Below, piece after piece: positions 25,604 to 33,884 of a DNA stretch of 42,701 bases. Each line of letters opens with the position of its first letter. Position 1 is the first letter of the stretch. The stretch spans positions 1-42,701 of the forward strand of contig JAISLY010000024.1 of NCBI GenBank assembly GCA_031277035.1. The letters are read 5' to 3'. The notes below the pieces were generated by a model, which saw nothing but the letters and a program-made list of their open reading frames with translations, had not been told where the DNA came from and made no database searches. The DNA comes from Coriobacteriales bacterium (GTDB lineage Bacteria; Actinomycetota; Coriobacteriia; Coriobacteriales; UBA8131). Both the position numbers and the translations under genes were made by a program.

Positions 25604-26515
25604 ATGGCGGACGAGAGCAGCCTTTCTCTTTCTCTGATTGGCACGCGGGCGCGTATCGCGGTCTATGACGACCTGCGCTCCTCGCCACGTATCATCGAGA
25701 TAGAATCGGCGTCGATTCCCGATTTCATCGAGTCCATTGCTTCGACCACCTATTCTGAGGCGCGCGCTTTGGGAGGAAGCCTTCCCTATACGGTCATCCG
25801 TGAGATTGCTGAAAACTTCATTCACGCCGACTTCAAGGAGTGCGCGGTCTCCCTGCTCAACCACGGAAACACCATCAGCTTCTCAGACCAGGGGCCCGGC
25901 ATTGAAAAGAAACTCCTTGTTCAGCAGCCCGGGGTTACCTCGGCCACGGCGGACATGAAGCGCTTTATTAAAGGGGTTGGTTCGGGGTTTCCCATCGTAA
26001 AGGAATACCTGCAATTTTCCAAAGGCCATCTGAGCATCACTGACAATGCCCTTGAGGGCGTGGTGATTACGCTTTCGGTAGAGCCTCAATCCTCTGCGGG
26101 CGCGCTCGGTAGCCTGAACAATGGCCTCGCTGCGAATGGGGCGGGGGCCCTGCCGTTCGGGGGGGCGCAAAGGCACGGCGCAACGGACTCGCCGCCTTCT
26201 TCTCCGACGGCTTTGCCGCTTCCCGGCGCTGTGGCTGACCCTTCTGCTGGCTTTCAGGCCGCCGATTACCCGCCAAGCCTTCCTGCGCAGCCTGTTCTTG
26301 ACGAGCGCGAGAAGCGCACCTTGCTTCTGGTTGCCGAACTGGGAGCTGTTGGTCCAAACGACCTGGTAAAGCGCCTCTCGTTAAGTGCGCCAACCGTATC
26401 GCGCCTTCTCAAGTCCCTTGAGCGTCGCGGTTTTCTTGAGCCGGTTGCACGGCGGAAACGGATTCTTTCAAATGCTGGCCTGTATCTCTTACAGGAGATG
26501 GGTCTGCAGATATAG
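25604..26515 (+). CDS. GHKL-type ATPase fused to a winged helix, next to dnaA
   Basis: 303 residues; ATG at 25604 with AAGGAGG upstream. Residues about 55-165 form a histidine-kinase-like (GHKL) ATP-binding domain: N box REIAENFIHADF (E67 to N71), G1 box SDQGPGI (95-100) and G2 box GVGSGFPIVKEYL (124-136). There is no dimerisation/phosphoacceptor domain and no membrane segment. A Gly/Ala/Pro-rich linker (about 170-225) leads to a C-terminal winged helix-turn-helix (about 230-303): LVAELGAVGPNDLVKRLSLS, then APTVSRLLKSLERRGFLEP, MarR/ROK-like. The design suggests an ATP-sensing DNA-binding protein. Its place between oriC and dnaA hints at control of dnaA or of origin activity; this is inference. 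I know of no characterised member. Confidence 0.85.
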   Translation: MADESSLSLSLIGTRARIAVYDDLRSSPRIIEIESASIPDFIESIASTTYSEARALGGSLPYTVIREIAENFIHADFKECAVSLLNHGNTISFSDQGPGIEKKLLVQQPGVTSATADMKRFIKGVGSGFPIVKEYLQFSKGHLSITDNALEGVVITLSVEPQSSAGALGSLNNGLAANGAGALPFGGAQRHGATDSPPSSPTALPLPGAVADPSAGFQAADYPPSLPAQPVLDEREKRTLLLVAELGAVGPNDLVKRLSLSAPTVSRLLKSLERRGFLEPVARRKRILSNAGLYLLQEMGLQI

Positions 26516-26566
26516 TCAGGGTCTGGTTGGGGGTACTGACGGTCAACCGACGATAGGAATGAGATT

Positions 26567-28222
26567 ATGACGCAGGGTGAAGCTGTCCAACTTTGGGATT
26601 TAGCCCTTACCTTACTTGAACAACAGGAGGGGAAAGATCGCCCTTCCCTTCTCGCTATCTGCGAGAAACTCACCCCGCGCTCTTTAAGCGCCAACGAGAT
26701 TGTCTTTTCCACCACCAATGAGTATGTTAAGGGCTTCGTTGAGCGAAACTACCAACACGAGCTCCTTCAGGCAATCCGCTTCGCCTCTGGCCAGGACTAC
26801 CAGCTGCGCATCGTCATTAACAGCGAATCGGAGCCCTCGGTGCCCGAGGCTGAGCCCGCTGCCCCTCTGGCTGCCGCGTCAGTTCCCCAAACAACGTCAT
26901 CGGCAGGCGGTGCGACGGCCTCCTCAGCAGGCGCAGCGCCTTCAGCAGCAGGAGCCCTCGGGTCGTCGTCCTCGGTGGCATCCTCACCGGTAACACCCTC
27001 GGCGTCCTCGGCGGCCCCGGCGGCGGCATCGATGTCTTCATCAACAGCGCCAATACCAGCATCGCCGCCCCTGCGCCCGACAGTTCCCGGAGCCTCACCC
27101 GTCCCTTTGGCGCAGCCTTCATCCTCCCCGTTGGTGATAGAGGAGAAGGCCGCCTTTGAGCCCGCGCAGCCCGATCATCTGACAAAGACCTTCGAGACGC
27201 TTGTTGTGGGCGAATCCAACCGTTTTGCCTATGAAGCCGCACGCGGTGTCGCAGAAAACCCCGGCCGACATATCTACAATCCGCTTTTCCTCTATGGAAA
27301 GTCCGGCCTGGGAAAGACCCATATCCTGCTTTCCATTGAGAACTACGTGCGTATAAACCATCCAAATATGAAGGTCATCTATACGCGGACTTCAGATTTC
27401 ATCGATGATTTCATGACGATGGTTCGTTCTCAGAACAACACGGATTTTAATCAGAAATATCACCTGGTTGATATGATTATTCTCGATGATATTCAGTATA
27501 TCGAAGGAAAAGCAGGCACGACAAATGAGATATTTAATATCTTTAATACCTTTGTTGAACATAATAAGCAGATTGTTCTCAGCGCGGATCGCAGCCCTTA
27601 TAACCTCGAGCTTGATGAGCGGCACCGGAGCCGTTTTGTCAAAGGTGGCCCGATAGATATACAGCCTGCGACCTTTGAGATGAAACTTGCCATCTTTGAG
27701 AACTGCCTGGATTATTTTTGTCGGGATATGAATCGCCCGGACATACGCGAGCTGTTTTGCTCCGATGTCATCAACCGGGTCGTGGAACTCTCAAGTTCCA
27801 ATATCAGGGAACTTGAGGGCATTATCGCAAACCTTGTTGGGTATCTGCTGCTGAGCGGAAAGGACCGTTACGAGCGTTTGACCATCGAAGAAGCTGAACA
27901 GCAGATCCGTAAGAATTTTCAATTCAGCAACCGTCAGGTTGACATCCCTGCCATCCAGCGGGCTACCGAAGAGTACTTCCATGTTTCTCATAACGACATC
28001 TTGGGCACGAAGCGCTCGCAGGACATATCGTATCCGCGTCAGATAGCGATGTATCTGGCACGAAGCCTGACTCAACATTCCCTGCCTTCCATCGGGAGGG
28101 CTTTTGGCGGCAAGGATCACTCAACGGTTCTGTATGCAGTCAATAATATTGAGAAGCGCTCCATGAACTCTATGAAGACAAAGCAGGAGATTGAAAATAT
28201 CAGAGAGATGATCCTGCAATAA
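26567..28222 (+). CDS. dnaA: Chromosomal replication initiator DnaA
   Basis: 551 residues. Domain I (1-85) contains SANEIVFSTTNEYVKGFVER; domain II (about 86-200) is a long Ala/Ser/Pro/Thr-rich linker; domain III (about 201-430) has NPLFLYGKSGLGKTHIL (Walker A 244-251) and DMIILDDIQYIEG (Walker B). Domain IV ends with the DnaA-box-binding signature GGKDHSTVLYAVNNIEK. Typical DnaA is 440-500 residues, and the excess is in domain II. The AAA+ part is coded by noticeably AT-richer DNA (27400-27560) than the linker. It starts 51 bp after the GHKL gene. Confidence 0.98.
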   Translation: MTQGEAVQLWDLALTLLEQQEGKDRPSLLAICEKLTPRSLSANEIVFSTTNEYVKGFVERNYQHELLQAIRFASGQDYQLRIVINSESEPSVPEAEPAAPLAAASVPQTTSSAGGATASSAGAAPSAAGALGSSSSVASSPVTPSASSAAPAAASMSSSTAPIPASPPLRPTVPGASPVPLAQPSSSPLVIEEKAAFEPAQPDHLTKTFETLVVGESNRFAYEAARGVAENPGRHIYNPLFLYGKSGLGKTHILLSIENYVRINHPNMKVIYTRTSDFIDDFMTMVRSQNNTDFNQKYHLVDMIILDDIQYIEGKAGTTNEIFNIFNTFVEHNKQIVLSADRSPYNLELDERHRSRFVKGGPIDIQPATFEMKLAIFENCLDYFCRDMNRPDIRELFCSDVINRVVELSSSNIRELEGIIANLVGYLLLSGKDRYERLTIEEAEQQIRKNFQFSNRQVDIPAIQRATEEYFHVSHNDILGTKRSQDISYPRQIAMYLARSLTQHSLPSIGRAFGGKDHSTVLYAVNNIEKRSMNSMKTKQEIENIREMILQ

Positions 28223-28508
28223 TGAGGGTGTACAGAGTTTCGCGTTCCCTTAAAAGAGGGATAAGGAACGACGTGAAAAGGATGTGGAGAAGCGCGGGGT
28301 CGTCTGGTGAATATGGCGCGGGTTTTCCCGGGCAGCGAGAAAAGAGAGGGAGTTTGGGGAATATGGGGGATTGCAGTCACAGGATTTCCGAAGCGCTACG
28401 CCGCAGGCGAGCAGGAACGTGGAGCGTTCTCCAAAGTTTCCACAGGACCTTTCTCTCCTACAATCTGTATGTATTATAAATAAGAATAAGAACAGGAAGC
28501 AGGACGCC
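28223..28508 (+). promoter_or_regulatory. dnaA-dnaN intergenic region with DnaA-box-like sites
   Basis: 286 bp without a gene. It holds TTCTCCACA (minus, 28283-28291) and GTTTCCACA (plus, 28436-28444), each one mismatch from TTTTCCACA. The dnaN promoter must lie here; an AT-rich stretch TATTATAAATAAG occurs at about 28475. The region may be a second part of a bipartite origin. Confidence 0.5.
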
Positions 28509-29615
28509 ATGAAGTTGACCATTGAGAAAAACCGCCTGTCCCACAGTCTTGGTGTTGTTGCCAAGGGAATGTCTTCGCGCACCACCCTGCCGATTCTTTC
28601 CAGCGTGCATCTGGAAGCACAGCAGTCCTCCCTGGTATTTCATACAACCGACCTGGAGGTATCCATCTCCCACAGCGCCGAGGCGCTGATTGAACAGGAG
28701 GGCGCAACTGTTGTACCGGGCAGACTGTTTGCAGACATCGTGAAAAGTCTCCCTGACGCGGCGGTCACTCTGGAGCAGACCAACGAGGGACTCAGGGTAC
28801 TTTGCATGGATTGCGAGTTTCTCTTAAAAACCCTCAACCCTTCCGACTTTCCTCTCTTCCCACAGGCCGACACACAAAAACTCATCAGCCTGCCTGCCGC
28901 CCAGTTTTCGTCGATGATCAAAAAAGTAACCAAGGCGGTGTCAAAAGACGAATCCCGTGCCGTTTTAACCGGGGTATTTCTGAATGTGGAAGGCGCTGAG
29001 CTCCAGATGGTGGCAACCGATTCCTACCGTCTGGCAATCGTCGAAAGTAAACTTGACCTTGCCCCAGAGGAAGCGATAAGCCTGATTGTTCCTGGTGACA
29101 TACTGGACGAAATCGCCCGTCTGGTTACTTCTGAAGAGACGGTTTCGGTAGGAGAGGGAGAAAACCAGATCATCTTCACGTTTTCCAACACCCTTTTCAT
29201 CACCCGAAAAATAGAGGGGAATTATCCAAATTATAAGGCGATTATCCCGGTGGAAAAGAATTGCACCGCAGTCGCTTCAACCGCCGTCCTTCTTTCTGCG
29301 GTCAAACGGATTGCCTTAACCGCGCAGGTGCATACCCCTCTCCGCTTCTCTTTTTCAAGCGAGGATCAGACGATAGAAATCAGTTCACAGACACAGGATG
29401 TAGCGCGCGCGAAAGAGAAAATTCCTGCCCAGATTGAAGGCGCTCCGTTAGACATAGGCTTTAATCATCAATATATTCTCGATGGCTTAAACGCGATAGA
29501 TACCAAAGAGGTTTTATTTGAGGCACAGACCTCATTAAAACCGGGGATTTTAAAAACAGTGGGGGAGGATTACTTCTTTTATCTGACCATGCCGGTACGT
29601 ATCGAGGCAAACTAA
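28509..29615 (+). CDS. dnaN: DNA polymerase III sliding clamp (beta subunit)
   Basis: 368 residues from the ATG at 28509, chosen over a longer frame because MKLTIEKNRLSHSLGVVAKGMSSRTTLPILSS is the conserved N-terminus (quoted once in two parts: MKLTIEKNRLSHSLGVV, AKGMSSRTTLPILSS) and AGGAAGCAGGAC precedes it. Family landmarks include LLKTLNPSDFPLFP, DESRAVLTGVFL, MVATDSYRLAI, IEGNYPNYKAIIP and the terminal YFFYLTMPVRI. It forms the ring dimer that tethers the polymerase. The length is normal. Confidence 0.97.
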   Translation: MKLTIEKNRLSHSLGVVAKGMSSRTTLPILSSVHLEAQQSSLVFHTTDLEVSISHSAEALIEQEGATVVPGRLFADIVKSLPDAAVTLEQTNEGLRVLCMDCEFLLKTLNPSDFPLFPQADTQKLISLPAAQFSSMIKKVTKAVSKDESRAVLTGVFLNVEGAELQMVATDSYRLAIVESKLDLAPEEAISLIVPGDILDEIARLVTSEETVSVGEGENQIIFTFSNTLFITRKIEGNYPNYKAIIPVEKNCTAVASTAVLLSAVKRIALTAQVHTPLRFSFSSEDQTIEISSQTQDVARAKEKIPAQIEGAPLDIGFNHQYILDGLNAIDTKEVLFEAQTSLKPGILKTVGEDYFFYLTMPVRIEAN

Positions 29616-29687
29616 CCTTATAGGAAGCCGGCAACAAGATGAACACCGGGACGTACGAATTGTCTGGTAAAAGGTATTGAGGCGGTT

Positions 29688-30980
29688 ATGGAGGCCGTCC
29701 TCAAAAACCTGCAACTCAGAAATTTTCGCAACCATGCCGACGTTTCTCTACATGCTGAAAAACAGCAGCTGATACTCATAGGGAAAAACGCGGTGGGTAA
29801 GACAAATATCATAGAAGCATTACAGCTTATCAGCATGCTTTCTTCGTTTCGCACCTCCCGATGGCATGACATTCCCCTTTCGCACCAAGACGATGCCGAC
29901 ACCGCATCAGATGCGTACCCCGAGAGCGCCCGCGGCGCTGTGGTGCAGGCGGAATTTGACCAGAATGGCCGCCAGCTGGAGATAAAACTTACGATTAACG
30001 AGGGGAGAAGACAGTACTTTCTCAATGATAAAAAACGCACCAGGGATGAACTGATGGGCCTTATCCCAACCGTTTTATTTGTACCAGAAGACCTTGACAT
30101 CATCAAAGGCCCCGCCGAGCGACGAAGAAGCCTCCTTGATACCGTTGGCCAGCAGCTCTCACACACCTATCATAAGATACTGACCGACTATCAACGGACG
30201 CTGCGTCAACGCAATCGGCTCCTACGACAGCAACGGGAGTCGGGCTCTCGTTTTGGGTATACAGGCGAGCCTGCAAGGCCTCCAGAATCCGATGGTCTTA
30301 CGGGGTATACGGCGCCTGACGAACCCAGCAGCCCTGATGGATACACCGGGCCCACCAACTCTGGCGGTCTGCGCGGATATGCCAGTCGCAGCACGCTTAT
30401 ACAGGAAAGTTGGGACGAAAGCCTTATCACCATTGGGGCGCAGCTGTTTGTCAACAGGCTAAAACTCTACAAACGCCTCGCCGAGAAGGCCGCGGCCTAC
30501 TATGCCGAGCTTTCTGAAGGAGAGCGGCTTACCAGCGCCTATATACCGGGGTTTGGTGCTGTTGGCGAACACTCCCGCAGCGAGGTGGAGGCGGCCTATC
30601 GGCAGCAACTCGACGTACTGCGCAATGAGGAACGTGCACGCGGCAGCAGCCTCATTGGGCCACACCGTGACGAAATCAGCTTTGCCATAGACGGGCGCGA
30701 CGCGCGTACCTTTGGATCGCAGGGACAGCAGCGCACCATCGCGCTCGCCTGCAAACTGGCAGAGCTCGACCTGATTTGTGAAATCAGCGGAAACACACCG
30801 CTTCTGTTGCTCGACGACGTGATGTCTGAGCTTGACGGTAGACGGCGAAGCGCTCTGTTGACCCTTTTGAACCGGGAGATATGTGCGGTTATTACGGCAA
30901 CGGACACAGACGGCCTTGATGCGGATTTACTCAAGAAGGCACAAATTATACGGCTTCATGCCGACAGCGAGCGCCTATGA
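29688..30980 (+). CDS. recF: DNA replication and repair protein RecF, with internal insert
   Basis: 430 residues against about 360-380 usual. Walker A GKNAVGKTN (33-41) in LILIGKNAVGKTNIIEALQL, RecF blocks VLFVPEDLDIIKGPAERRRSLLD (in part) and RQRNRLLR, ABC-like signature region FGSQGQQRTIALACKLAE and Walker B LLLLDDVMSELDGRRR. Residues about 184-238 (DNA 30237-30402) are an insert of low complexity, with three GYT repeats (GYTG, GYTA, GYTG) and Pro/Ser/Gly between them, placed in the coiled-coil arm after RQRNRLLRQQ. RecF helps load RecA at gaps. The stop overlaps the next gene's start by 4 bp (ATGA). Confidence 0.95.
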   Translation: MEAVLKNLQLRNFRNHADVSLHAEKQQLILIGKNAVGKTNIIEALQLISMLSSFRTSRWHDIPLSHQDDADTASDAYPESARGAVVQAEFDQNGRQLEIKLTINEGRRQYFLNDKKRTRDELMGLIPTVLFVPEDLDIIKGPAERRRSLLDTVGQQLSHTYHKILTDYQRTLRQRNRLLRQQRESGSRFGYTGEPARPPESDGLTGYTAPDEPSSPDGYTGPTNSGGLRGYASRSTLIQESWDESLITIGAQLFVNRLKLYKRLAEKAAAYYAELSEGERLTSAYIPGFGAVGEHSRSEVEAAYRQQLDVLRNEERARGSSLIGPHRDEISFAIDGRDARTFGSQGQQRTIALACKLAELDLICEISGNTPLLLLDDVMSELDGRRRSALLTLLNREICAVITATDTDGLDADLLKKAQIIRLHADSERL

Positions 30981-31543
30981 AAACGTGGCGGAAAAACGGC
31001 AAGGGGAAGGTGCGGCTTAACGATGAACTCGCGCTCTATATAACACAGGCAGATGCGGAGGGGATACAGAAAAGCCTTACGCTGAAGGCTGCCTGGGAGG
31101 AGGCCTGCGGCAGGCAGGCACTTGAGCATACCGACAACGTGACCTACAGCAAGCGCGGGCAGGGAACCGTCATTCTCGTGTATATGGACGATTCTCATTG
31201 GGCGGCCGAGTTGAGCATGAGTAAGGAACTGTTGCGTCTGAAACTTACCCGAGCCCTGGGCCAACCGATAGACGACATCATCTTTGAGGTCAACCGCCGC
31301 GCGGCGCTCAAACGGGTCTTTACAAAAAGCGCCCGGGAACCAAAGGAGGAGGCGTGGCGCGTACCGCCCGAGGCGCTTACCTCTGATGAGGAGAGACACG
31401 CCCGGGAAATCCTTGCGGGCATCACACACGAAAAACTCAGAAAAAGTCTCTACAGGGCAATGAAAGCCGATTTGGAGTGGAAAAAGGGTATCCAGTATTC
31501 AAAATCGTCCCAGAAAGCCCCAGAAAGCCCAGAAACCCTATAA
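30977..31543 (+). CDS. DUF721 protein (DciA-like)
   Basis: 188 residues, coupled to recF by an ATGA overlap. The DUF721 core runs from about residue 28 to 120: SLTLKAAWEEACGRQALEHT, then TVILVYMDDSHWAAELSMSK and ELLRLKLTRALGQPIDDIIF. In other bacteria DciA, a DUF721 protein, recruits the replicative helicase; actinobacterial DUF721 genes sit between recF and gyrB as here. The C-terminal part (about 125-188) is charged and specific to this lineage. A direct role in helicase loading is inference from the family. Confidence 0.88.
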   Translation: MKTWRKNGKGKVRLNDELALYITQADAEGIQKSLTLKAAWEEACGRQALEHTDNVTYSKRGQGTVILVYMDDSHWAAELSMSKELLRLKLTRALGQPIDDIIFEVNRRAALKRVFTKSAREPKEEAWRVPPEALTSDEERHAREILAGITHEKLRKSLYRAMKADLEWKKGIQYSKSSQKAPESPETL

Positions 31544-31569
31544 AACAAGTGTTTATTAAACCAACACTC

Positions 31570-31578
31570 TGCTATACT
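31570..31578 (+). promoter_or_regulatory. Extended -10 element upstream of gyrB
   Basis: TGCTATACT at 31570-31578 is an extended -10 motif; no convincing -35 hexamer lies at the right distance. The 180-bp gap between the DUF721 gene and gyrB contains no gene. Confidence 0.45.
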
Positions 31579-31723
31579 TATACAGACAAAAAGCAGCAGG
31601 CTGAAGCGCGACCGGGACAAAGCCCATATTCGCGCTTCGCGTATGTAGAAAAGGGGTACTGGAGAGCTTCGAACCGTATGTTTTGGCCTGCTTTCCAGGA
31701 ACACGATCTCGAAAGGGATGCTC

Positions 31724-33736
31724 ATGGCACACAGCACCAACGGCACCAACAGTAACGCCGGTAGCGCCGGTAACGCTGGCACCGCCGGTCGCGCCGGCAC
31801 CGCCGGCACCAACGCCGCGCATTATGACGAGAAGGACATCCAGGTTCTCGAGGGTCTGGAGGCCGTGCGCAAACGCCCCGGCATGTATATTGGCTCAACT
31901 GGCCCGCGTGGCCTGCACCATCTTATCTACGAGGTGGTTGATAATTCCATCGACGAGGCGATGGCGGGCTTTGCCGACCGCATAGACGTCACCATCCATG
32001 AGGACAATTCCGTAACCGTACTGGATAACGGCCGCGGTATCCCGGTGGGCAAGCACCCGAAGATGAAGATACCCACCCTTGAGGTCGTGCTCACGATACT
32101 GCACGCTGGCGGTAAATTTGGCGGCGAGGGCTATAAGGTCTCCGGCGGATTGCACGGCGTGGGCATCAGCGTGGTCAACGCGCTTTCCTCGCGCCTTGAG
32201 GTCGAGGTTATGCGCGACGGCGGCATCTGGGCAATGGCCTTCTCGCAGGGCAAGGTCATTCAGAAGATAAGCCAGACGGGGAAAACGAAAAAAACCGGCA
32301 CGAAGACCACCTTCTGGGCCGACCCGGAGGTTTTTGAGACGACCGTCTACGACCACGACACCATTGCCTCACGGCTGCGCGAGATGGCCTTTCTCAACAA
32401 GAACGTCAAAATTATCTTTACCGATGAACGCATGCCCTCAGAGGACGCAGAGGCGCCCGGGCCGCTTGTTGAGGTCTATCAATACGCGGGCGGCATCGTC
32501 GATTTTGTGAAATACGTCAACGAAGGCAAAAACGTGCTTGCCGGACTCTCAAAACCCATCTACTTTACAGCGACGCAGGAGGCGGTGGGGGAAATCGAAT
32601 TTGCCATGCAGTGGAACGACACGCACTATGAGACGACGCTGGCCTTCGCGAACAACATCCACACCACCGAGGGCGGCACCCACCTCGAAGGCTTTAAGAA
32701 CGGCATCACCCGTGTGCTCAACGATTATGCTCGCAGCCACAGCATGCTCAAGGAAAAAGAGGACAACATGGCGGGCGAAGACGTGCGCAGCGGCCTGGCC
32801 TGCATCATCTCCGTGAAACTGCGCGAACCACAGTTCGAAGGCCAGACGAAGACCAAGCTCGGCAACACCGAGATTCGCGCACTGGCGCAGTCCGCCGTCA
32901 TGCAGGGGCTGGCGGAATATATGGAGGAGCACCCCAACCCCGCGCGCGAGATTGTCAAAAAGGCGCTTGAGGAGAAGCGCGTGCGCGAGGCCGTGCGCAA
33001 ATACAAGGATACGCAGCGCAAGCAGAAGGAGACCTCGCTTCCCGGCAAACTCGCGGACTGCTCGCTGCGCGACCCGGAGCTCACCGAGCTCTACATCGTT
33101 GAGGGCGACAGCGCCGGCGGCTCCGCGAAGCAGGCGCGCGAGCGCTCGTTTCAGGCAATTCTTCCCCTGCGCGGCAAGATACTCAACATCGAACGCGCCA
33201 ATCTGCACCGCTCGCTTTCCTCCGAGACCATCAACACGCTCATCACGGCGCTCGGCACCGGAATCGGCGACGATTTTGCCGCGGAGAAGGCTCGCTATCA
33301 CAAGGTCATCATCATGACCGACGCCGATGTGGACGGCGCACATATCCGCACGCTTCTGCTCACCTTCTTCTTCCGCTTCATGCCCGGGATGATTGAGCAC
33401 GGCTACATCTACATCGCTCAACCGCCGCTTTACCGCCTGGCGGTCGGGCGCAAGCACACCTATATCTATTCGGACGAGACGCTCAAAAAAGAGATCGCGC
33501 AGCTGCCGCCGGTGAGCAAGTACACAATCCAGCGCTACAAGGGTCTTGGCGAGATGGACCCCGAACAGCTGTGGGAGACGACGATGGAGCCGAGCCACCG
33601 CACCCTGTTGCAGGTGATGATGGACGACGCGCTTCTGGCGGATAAGGTTGTGAGCGACCTGATGGGAGATCAGGTGGAGCCGCGCAAGGAGTTCATTCAG
33701 CGCCACGCGAAGGACGTGCGCTTTTTGGACATCTGA
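31724..33736 (+). CDS. gyrB: DNA gyrase subunit B
   Basis: 670 residues from the ATG at 31724, preferred over the ATG at 31718 because GAAAGGG then sits at a proper distance. The first 28 residues are NAGSAG/TAGRAGTAG-type low complexity. The ATPase domain has EAVRKRPGMYIGSTGPRGLHH (in part), EVVDNSIDEA, LDNGRGIPV and VSGGLHGVGISVVNALS; the TOPRIM domain has LYIVEGDSAGGSAKQAR, IMTDADVDGAHIRTLLLTF and ends with the GyrB tail (YKGLGEMDPEQLWETTM). The enzyme with GyrA introduces negative supercoils. Confidence 0.98.
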   Translation: MAHSTNGTNSNAGSAGNAGTAGRAGTAGTNAAHYDEKDIQVLEGLEAVRKRPGMYIGSTGPRGLHHLIYEVVDNSIDEAMAGFADRIDVTIHEDNSVTVLDNGRGIPVGKHPKMKIPTLEVVLTILHAGGKFGGEGYKVSGGLHGVGISVVNALSSRLEVEVMRDGGIWAMAFSQGKVIQKISQTGKTKKTGTKTTFWADPEVFETTVYDHDTIASRLREMAFLNKNVKIIFTDERMPSEDAEAPGPLVEVYQYAGGIVDFVKYVNEGKNVLAGLSKPIYFTATQEAVGEIEFAMQWNDTHYETTLAFANNIHTTEGGTHLEGFKNGITRVLNDYARSHSMLKEKEDNMAGEDVRSGLACIISVKLREPQFEGQTKTKLGNTEIRALAQSAVMQGLAEYMEEHPNPAREIVKKALEEKRVREAVRKYKDTQRKQKETSLPGKLADCSLRDPELTELYIVEGDSAGGSAKQARERSFQAILPLRGKILNIERANLHRSLSSETINTLITALGTGIGDDFAAEKARYHKVIIMTDADVDGAHIRTLLLTFFFRFMPGMIEHGYIYIAQPPLYRLAVGRKHTYIYSDETLKKEIAQLPPVSKYTIQRYKGLGEMDPEQLWETTMEPSHRTLLQVMMDDALLADKVVSDLMGDQVEPRKEFIQRHAKDVRFLDI

Positions 33737-33765
33737 GGGAGCGTGAGCGCCCCATCTCAGGACGG

Positions 33766-33837
33766 CCCGGGCGCACAGGGGGCGGGCGCACAGGGGTTGG
33801 GCCGCAGGGCCCGGGCGCACAGGGGGCGGGCGCACAG
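33766..33837. repeat. 28-bp direct repeat between gyrB and gyrA
   Basis: Identical 28-bp copies at 33766-33793 and 33810-33837 (44-bp period), each built from two GGGCGCACAG units. They fill most of the 148-bp gap between gyrB and gyrA, which otherwise holds only the gyrA ribosome binding site. Confidence 0.85.
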
Positions 33838-33884
33838 ATATACTCGCCGCGCAAAAGGCGCGTTAAAAGAGAGAGAGGAACGAC

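Noticed and set aside
32549-33835. Long minus-strand frame opposite gyrB
   Set aside because: The plus strand is unmistakably gyrB; the antisense frame is a product of GC-rich codon use.
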